Shown here in pieces: positions 58,241 to 64,000 of a stretch of DNA of 64,000 nucleotides. The notes below the pieces were generated by a model. The model was not told where the DNA came from. It saw only the letters and a program-made list of their open reading frames with translations, and searched no databases. The stretch lies in the NCBI RefSeq assembly GCF_000002425.4, contig NC_037254.1:17546905-17610904 (forward strand), read 5' to 3'. A program made the translations under genes and the position numbers. Source of the DNA: Physcomitrium patens. Taxonomy: Eukaryota; Streptophyta; Bryopsida; Funariales; Funariaceae. Position 1 is the first letter of the stretch. Every line of letters begins with the position of its first letter.

Positions 58241-61200
58241 GGACAAACAAGAAGAGATAAAAAATTTCTCTGATTGGCGGCATGCCTCATTGTTTTTGTC
58301 GAAAGTGAAATTTAAAAAAAAAAAAAAAAAAAAGAAGTGAACTCAACCTTCTATCCATCAAAAATCAAACAAAGTGCCTAGATCGCTAGGCGTTTTTGAA
58401 TTGCTGCAAACCCATGAGTATACTTGCAAGAATGTAAGTGAGCTGATTTATTATTTTATTTGGCAGCATCAGAGGTGAGGGTTGGAAATTTTGCTGCCTT
58501 GGCACTCTTTATTTTTCTTTTTTTTAAAGAAATGTCGATGGTTACAGTTTACGTGATAACTCATGTCAATGTGTTGCTGCTAGATTCGATTGTCAGTTTG
58601 CTAATCGAAAATGGAGTTGATAGGAGCGTCTGTTTTTTCAGTTGGTAATAGGGATTAGTTTCTTAATCTTTACTGAACCGACTACGGTCTTGCAAAGGTA
58701 TGATTTTGTATGATTGGATGTTGGTTGCCTTAGTTTTCAATCGGCGGATTTAAAGCTTATCGATTTCGGTATTGTTTCATTAATGGAAGTAGAATGACGA
58801 TTCGAAGTTTATCATGCTCATCTGCGTATATTGCACAGCTGCCTCTTGCAAACATTGCCACAAGTAAGGTGAGTGAGCACGTCCCTCAGATTCCAACGTT
58901 GCTTACCTTTCACCGAATCAAGGGAACTCCATGCGAAACGTTTTGAAGGGACTCTCTGCTTATTCTGTCACCGAAGAGCTCCATTTGCTATGTGTGTATT
59001 CGCACATTTTTGAATTCATTTTTAATTACACATTTTTTAATCAAGTTGAATTACACAAATATGTAGGCGTACTTACTCGCTGACTAAGTGTGGGCTCCCC
59101 GAGAGTGGAGAATAATGCAGCGAATTCAACTTCGGCATTGGCAAGGACTTCATGCAGACGAGCGTGATTCTGGCTGGCACCATCCACTTTGGCATTATCC
59201 TTCAGAGTTCTACAATGCAATGCATTTGGTTTGAGCACTGATTATTGTACTCACATGCTGTGAACCAAATTTGAAGTCGAAAGCCCTCGGCATCGGAGTT
59301 TGAGAGACTTGACACATGCGATGAATCTTTGTCTGCATGTCCATCTCCACATCAATGTCGAGGGTTTTTGTGACGATACCCGGTGAATTGTCAGGAATTT
59401 TTTCGAATGCAGTCGTTGATGTTTCTTTCTTAATGCTGCATAACCAGGTCGCATCCTGAGTTATGTGCGCTTCTGTTGTCAACACACACTGGCTTAACTT
59501 CAGTGTTGGCGAAGTTGCAAAATTGTGTCGAAGTTTCTTAGGTTTGTCGATACTTTGCGTTTAATATGTGCGCGAACGAGAGATGAATAGGTGCGACTTG
59601 AAGAGCACTCAATTATAACTAGAAGCGGGGGATGTTGGAAGATAAAGTCGACAAGCAAAAGTGATGTCCTGTACGAGTTGGTTCTCTACAAACGCAATCG
59701 CAAAAGAGAGAAGGGGGACAAAAAATGGAATTGCAAAAAAAGTTTAGACGCTGATGAACCACTTCAAATCCCGCAATCTGAGGGTTCGCGGTGCTCTATA
59801 AAACATAAAGTCATCAAAGTCATCAAGGCGTAGGCACTGTCATCTTGAAAGCATCCATCGATCCGGTGATTTCCTGTCTCGAGGCATCATAATGTGATTT
59901 ACATCCGGTGATTTCCAGTCTTCTACTTCACAGAAATGTTTCATTCATGGACAATGATGGCCAGTGTTTTAAATGGTGTTTCACAAGCTATTAGGCAACG
60001 GCCTCCGAAGTCAAGCATGAAAGGATTCACAATAAGTACGCGCGTCGCACTTAATGTGGGCAGCAATCGAATCTCTCGCCGACTTCCACTGTTTTTTTTG
60101 GCTAATTTTTGGTTAATTTTTTCAGGGTTCAGCAAAAGTGATGCAGTCCATGTTTGTTGATTTTGGTTCAGAAGATGTAGTGGTTCAGCTTTGTAGTGAA
60201 GTTGTACACAGAGAGAAGCATCAGATTTTCATGTGTTGTGAGTTGGGGATTTTTTGTGGGCACTGCGTCTGTTTTAACACTATTGAATCTTCATTTGGAC
60301 CAGGTTGACTTTTGTTTTTTTTTAGTTTACTTTGAGGTTTTCTGTACATCATTACAAAATTCTTTTTCAAATTAATTCCGATGTTTGTAAATTGAGATCT
60401 GAATCAATTATCAAAATGTGATGATATAAATATGTTCCACAATTGAACAAATGGCTGTTTTAAGTAATTATTCTTTTTGTTTCAATCAACTATTAGAATG
60501 GGACATCCATATGAAATTAGTTAATCTTACAAGACAATCTCTAATATAAAACAGCTTAGGGGGGATAAATAAATTGAATAAAAACGTGGCCAACTGCACG
60601 GGTTTCCACCAGTCTCTTATATAAGACAGCTTAGAAGTCAAACAAGAAGAACGCTCTCTGATTGACCGCATGCCTCATCGTTTTTGTCAAAAGTGAAACA
60701 AAAAAGCCTTTTATCCATCAAAAATCAAGCAAAGTGCGTTTACTGGGCGTTTTTGTCATCTGTGTGCCAGTTACTCTTGCGAAGGAACAGTTTCAATAAC
60801 TGTTACAATGTGTTCTCAGGCTCTGGTTCTTTGTGTTCTAGCACGAAGCGACACAGCACTCTCTGGTTCACAAACTCAAAATAACTCACAATAGTCTTCA
60901 CACAGAACTGTCTATTTGAAATTGAGCATTGTATACATGGTGCGCATTATGTGCATTGTAATTTATGCATTGTGCATTTGTGCATTGTGCAATTTGTAGA
61001 AACAGTATCGTGTCGAGGTGAATCGTCGGCCGCATCTGGAGTTGCAAGGGCGGGAAGATGTTTGCTCACATCAACGACATCTGCTTCCACTTGCTTCCCC
61101 CGGCAGTTGATTCTAAGTTTATATTTTTGCAACTAGATAAAGTTTTATGGAAGAATTGACGTTTTTCGGTTTTGTGGGGTTCAGAGTTGCTTCCGAGATG

Positions 61201-61876
61201 TTGGCATGCTCTCTATTATGGTGCTTTCTAATTTTCGCCGAGCATGGTGTTGACTTCGTAAACACATGGAGATTTTGAAGTCAGGTGATTTTGATTCGGG
61301 ATCGTCGTCCCCTGCGCTCATGTTTCAAAAAAACTTTCTTCATCAACAGACTATCCACTGTGACTATCCCAGTGTCAAGATCTCCTCATAAACAACTTTG
61401 TACCGGAACTTCGAAGTTCATGTCATCAACAACTAATACGAGGCCCCCATGTCGACCGAACTGCAACGTAACACGTATATTGTCAATTGGTTTAGCAGCT
61501 GAGGTTTACGGTTTTGTTTTACGATTGTGTGATCGGCGCCTCTCTGGATGGAGTTGATCTGTTGCGTTGATTTATAAGTAATATTCACAACAATTGTCCT
61601 GCGCTCATGTTTCAAAAAACAAGAGAACAGACAATGAAAATCAAAATGGGCCATGGTTTGCTGAGCATGGTGTTGACTTCGTAAACGAGAGCATGTAAGC
61701 AGAAAGAATTTATTGATCCCAGAATCATCGTTACAAGATTCTGCCACTCGCAAACATTGCCACAAACTGAAGCAGAGGTCGAGGTGTCAGAGCATATCAA
61801 TTTCCGCGGAATAGTCCACACTCTTAGTTGGCCTTGATTTCAGATTGCAAATAATAATCGCATCATCGATGTGCAG
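58240..61876. other. Mosaic of short duplicated gene-like pieces
   Basis: Composition returns to genic levels, but no complete gene could be built. Several short segments occur twice: 58245-58377 with 60640-60738 (shared gcatgcctca and tatccatcaaaaatcaa blocks), about 58840-58870 with 61740-61766 (gcaaacattgccacaa), 61240-61263 with 61663-61686 (gagcatggtgttgacttcg), and 61310-61327 with 61599-61619 (tgcgctcatgtttcaaaaaa). The layout suggests repeated local duplication or captured gene fragments. Confidence 0.5.
59077..59454 (-). other. Unidentified exon-like segments
   Basis: Two minus-strand segments have good splice signals: one ends at CAT|GTGAGT (59255) and the next runs from 59209 (after TTGTAG) to 59077 (CGA|GTAAGT). 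The downstream segment reads LKDNAKVDGASQNHARLHEV then LANAEVEFAALFSTLGEPTL. It joins in phase with the 59251-59454 frame; the longer frame at 59210-59485 would not join in phase. I do not recognise the protein. Confidence 0.3.
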
Positions 61877-62078
61877 GTGCTGAGAAGGGATTAACAGACC
61901 CTCAGAAAATAAAGGTTGGCAAGGTCACCATCGACCAGCTCAAGACGATCGCTCAAGAGAAGTTGCATACTTGAAGTGCACAACAATCGAGTCTGCCATG
62001 AGAATCGTGGCCGGAACAGCAGCCAACTTGGGAATCGAAGTCGACCCACCTCTGCTGGAGAAGAAGAAGAAAGTTATG
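61877..62078 (+). pseudogene. Plastid-type ribosomal protein L11 fragment, frameshifted
   Basis: After an acceptor-like TGTGCAG the plus strand reads AEKGLTDPQKIKVGKVTIDQ and LKTIAQEKL. A one-base loss near 61966 shifts frame, and it resumes as LKCTTIESAMRIVAGTAANL and GIEVDPPLLE. This is the C-terminal, rRNA-binding domain of bacterial/plastid-type L11, a 50S subunit protein. The N-terminal domain, start and transit peptide were not found in the window. The frame runs on as KKKKVMRALQARAALRQRE to a donor-like GTAGGA near 62115, unlike the usual short C-terminal end. The frameshift and missing 5' half make a pseudogene or captured fragment likely. Confidence 0.78.
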
Positions 62079-63256
62079 CGAGCTCTGCAGGCCAGAGCAG
62101 CGCTGCGGCAGCGGGAGGTAGGAAGTTCGAGCGACAATCAAGCAAGATCTCAACATCGGCACCACCCTCCCAGCTCCAACGAAGACTAATTGGTGGATGG
62201 GGTAAGATCGCAGGAGATGGCGAAATCCGGAGATTTAAATGCGACCACGTAGCAGGTGGAAGAATTACAACACTTGATTCCTCCACACACACACTACACC
62301 AGCATGCACATGCATTTTTCTCACTGAAATGTTTTTTTTCTGTAAAAAGTAAAATTTTCTCCTGTCCTGGCCCTTCAATCTTCACAAGTGCCCATAGTTT
62401 GCTTCTTTGCAGACATGTGTTATCAATGAGTAGTGGAGCACCACATTATTTACTGTATGAATCAAATTATCAATCTTATTGTGCTGGATGGATCAGAACT
62501 TTCTTACCTGACATTGAACTTATTGGTTTGAAATGTGTGGATTTGGTGTTCAACTTCTATTGAAATAGAAAGACAGCAATCCTTTTATGTAAGAATTATT
62601 TGTACATTGGTCTTTCTGGGATCTATTCTACCACTCAATTATTCTTCAATTGACTCAATTCCTCAACCTCTTTAATAATTTTTTGTTTTACTTCTTTTGG
62701 ATATTGAAAATATTTTCAATAGGTTCATTTTTTTCTTTTTAACTTCCAGTTTCTATGAACTATTTAAAATACGAGAGGTCCTTTTATCTTTGTAATTTAG
62801 ATGAATTTAATAGGATTGTAAGATACTATGTGGAGAATGAAAGAAAAATTTTATACATAATTAAAAAGATGAATTTAATGAAAATTTGAAGTGTATTAGA
62901 ATTTTTTATTATAAATTAAAGTTACTTTAATGAAGGATATTAAAAACATTTGGTTTATGATATATCAAATCAGAAAAAACAAACCAGGATAAAGTAGCAA
63001 TAATCCTATCAAATTAGTTTATTCTAAAGGTACAAAGATATTTCTATAAAATGTATATATATCTAAAAACTTAATTTTCACCAAAGAATATTTTCAATAT
63101 AAGAGATGAGACAACTTAAATCCTTTTTCAATTCTTTTATTTATTTATTTATTAGTTTTGTTTTTTATTCTTAAGATGTGATCAATTTTTGACTTCACAA
63201 CCACAAATTAAACTTTTATACCTTTTTTTGTGGCCAACTGCAGGGGTTTCCACTAG

Positions 63257-63294
<38 letters not shown>

Positions 63295-64000
63295 CATAGA
63301 TATACATTTTGTTTGTGACTTAGCCTTCTCTCACACTGTAAATGTTCAATCACACCCACTCTGTTTTTCTACTTGGTCGCAACTAGGTTGCCTTAGACTT
63401 CTTTGCATATGTTGTATATTTTCTTCTGCTGTATTGCGATCCTTCTTGCTGTTTTGCTCCTTCTGTCTATGATTCGGCTCCCCCCGCCTCCATTATTCCA
63501 TTGTTTTGCTCTTTGTCTGCGGTTTCAAATCGCATTCCTCTTCCTTGTGTCGTATTGTCAGATTGCTCACCTTGCTATCTCCATTGCTACCGTTCTGATT
63601 TGGATTGTAGCCGCACTACTCATAGCCTCTTCTTGATGCTCTGATTTCCACTTACTGCTCACCCTTTGCTCTCACTTTGTCGTTGATGAACTCATTTCAC
63701 AGAACCCGCCGTGGCGTAGAGACTTCGGATTGCTTTTCTTCTTCCTCTTTAACCGCAACGGCTCTGGCATTTGTTGCTTCTATTTTTTTGTATGCTAACA
63801 CACAAAACCCGCATTACATTTCAATAACACCACTAATCTATGCTTTCACTATAAACCTGCATTGAACCTTTGACTACGCTCAGTTTGTTGCTGCCGCCTT
63901 GCTCCTACGAAGCAGGGCCGAGAGCCTCCAACTTCGACTGGTGGATTAGTTAATATTCTTCTGGTGGCGTCTAATGCTGTAGGGATGCTCAAAAGCAGAT
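62079..64000. other. Mixed region without a resolved gene
   Basis: 62080-62570 lies in the frame after the L11 fragment and shows no recognised domain. 62600-63230 is AT-rich. A (TA)n run at 63262-63290 follows a second copy of a short block, gtggccaactgca, then gggtttccac, that also occurs near 60586-60609. 63380-64000 is GC-balanced with two hydrophobic or Ser-rich frames (63403-63636 and 63677-63865) that have no motif I recognise; this may be the edge of a gene lying beyond the window. Confidence 0.4.

Noticed and set aside
61916-62563. 215-codon plus-strand frame over the L11 fragment
   Set aside because: It is a different frame from both L11 pieces, and its Ser/Arg-rich content has no domain.
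3127-63290. CRISPR-like arrays
   Set aside because: All regular short repeats seen are microsatellites ((TA)n, (GT)n, (GA)n) or decayed AT arrays without unique spacers, in a plant genome.
1-64000. tRNA or rRNA genes
   Set aside because: I looked for A- and B-box and rRNA-like stretches by eye and found none convincing; a covariance-model scan was not possible.

Overview
This is a window of land-plant nuclear DNA. It holds a few compact, intron-rich, GC-balanced genes set in long AT-rich, transposon-derived stretches. Three genes are recognised with confidence and all lie on the minus strand: an AWPM-19/PM19-type membrane protein (24464-25724), a manganese-type cation diffusion facilitator of the MTP8-11 group (29914-32351), and a plastid 3-oxoacyl-ACP synthase III (37834-41627). 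A plastid-targeted KAS III, an AWPM-19 protein and chromodomain Ty3/gypsy elements all mean a plant. The low overall GC, small genes and gene-island layout fit a bryophyte such as a moss; that placement is inference.

Layout. 1-6 kb: gene-like GC-balanced patches without a recognised gene, then the 3' exon of a decayed class II small heat-shock gene (5321-5587). 5.95-18.3 kb: a three-level transposon nest. A Ty1/copia relic (LTRs at 5951 and 18153) holds a ~1.7-kb repeat, which is itself split by a Ty3/gypsy chromovirus (10670-16906). 18.3-19.4 kb: a GC-richer island with a G-box cluster and no clear gene. 19.4-23.7 kb: AT-rich desert with a pair of ~190-bp direct repeats. 23.7-26.3 kb: the AWPM-19 gene and an ACGT-rich promoter. 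26.3-29.5 kb: desert with a second, weaker copy of the 1.7-kb repeat. 29.5-34.9 kb: the MTP gene and unresolved gene fragments. 36.5-42.2 kb: KAS III. 42.2-58.2 kb: desert with a second chromovirus (48399-54243) and, next to it, an uninterrupted inverted copy of the 1.7-kb repeat (54280-55954). 58.2-64 kb: a mosaic of short duplicated gene-like pieces that includes a frameshifted fragment of a plastid-type ribosomal protein L11 gene.

The three genes do not form a pathway. KAS III starts plastid fatty-acid synthesis, the MTP moves Mn2+ across an endomembrane, and the AWPM-19 protein is typically linked to ABA and dehydration responses. The clearest unusual features are the transposon stratigraphy, the ~1.7-kb repeat with its internal TTAGGATT-like array, two likely GC-AG introns (KAS III and MTP), and the clustered ABRE-like sites before the AWPM-19 gene. 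I found no convincing new biochemical system. All exon boundaries were read by eye from splice signals, reading-frame phase and family conservation.
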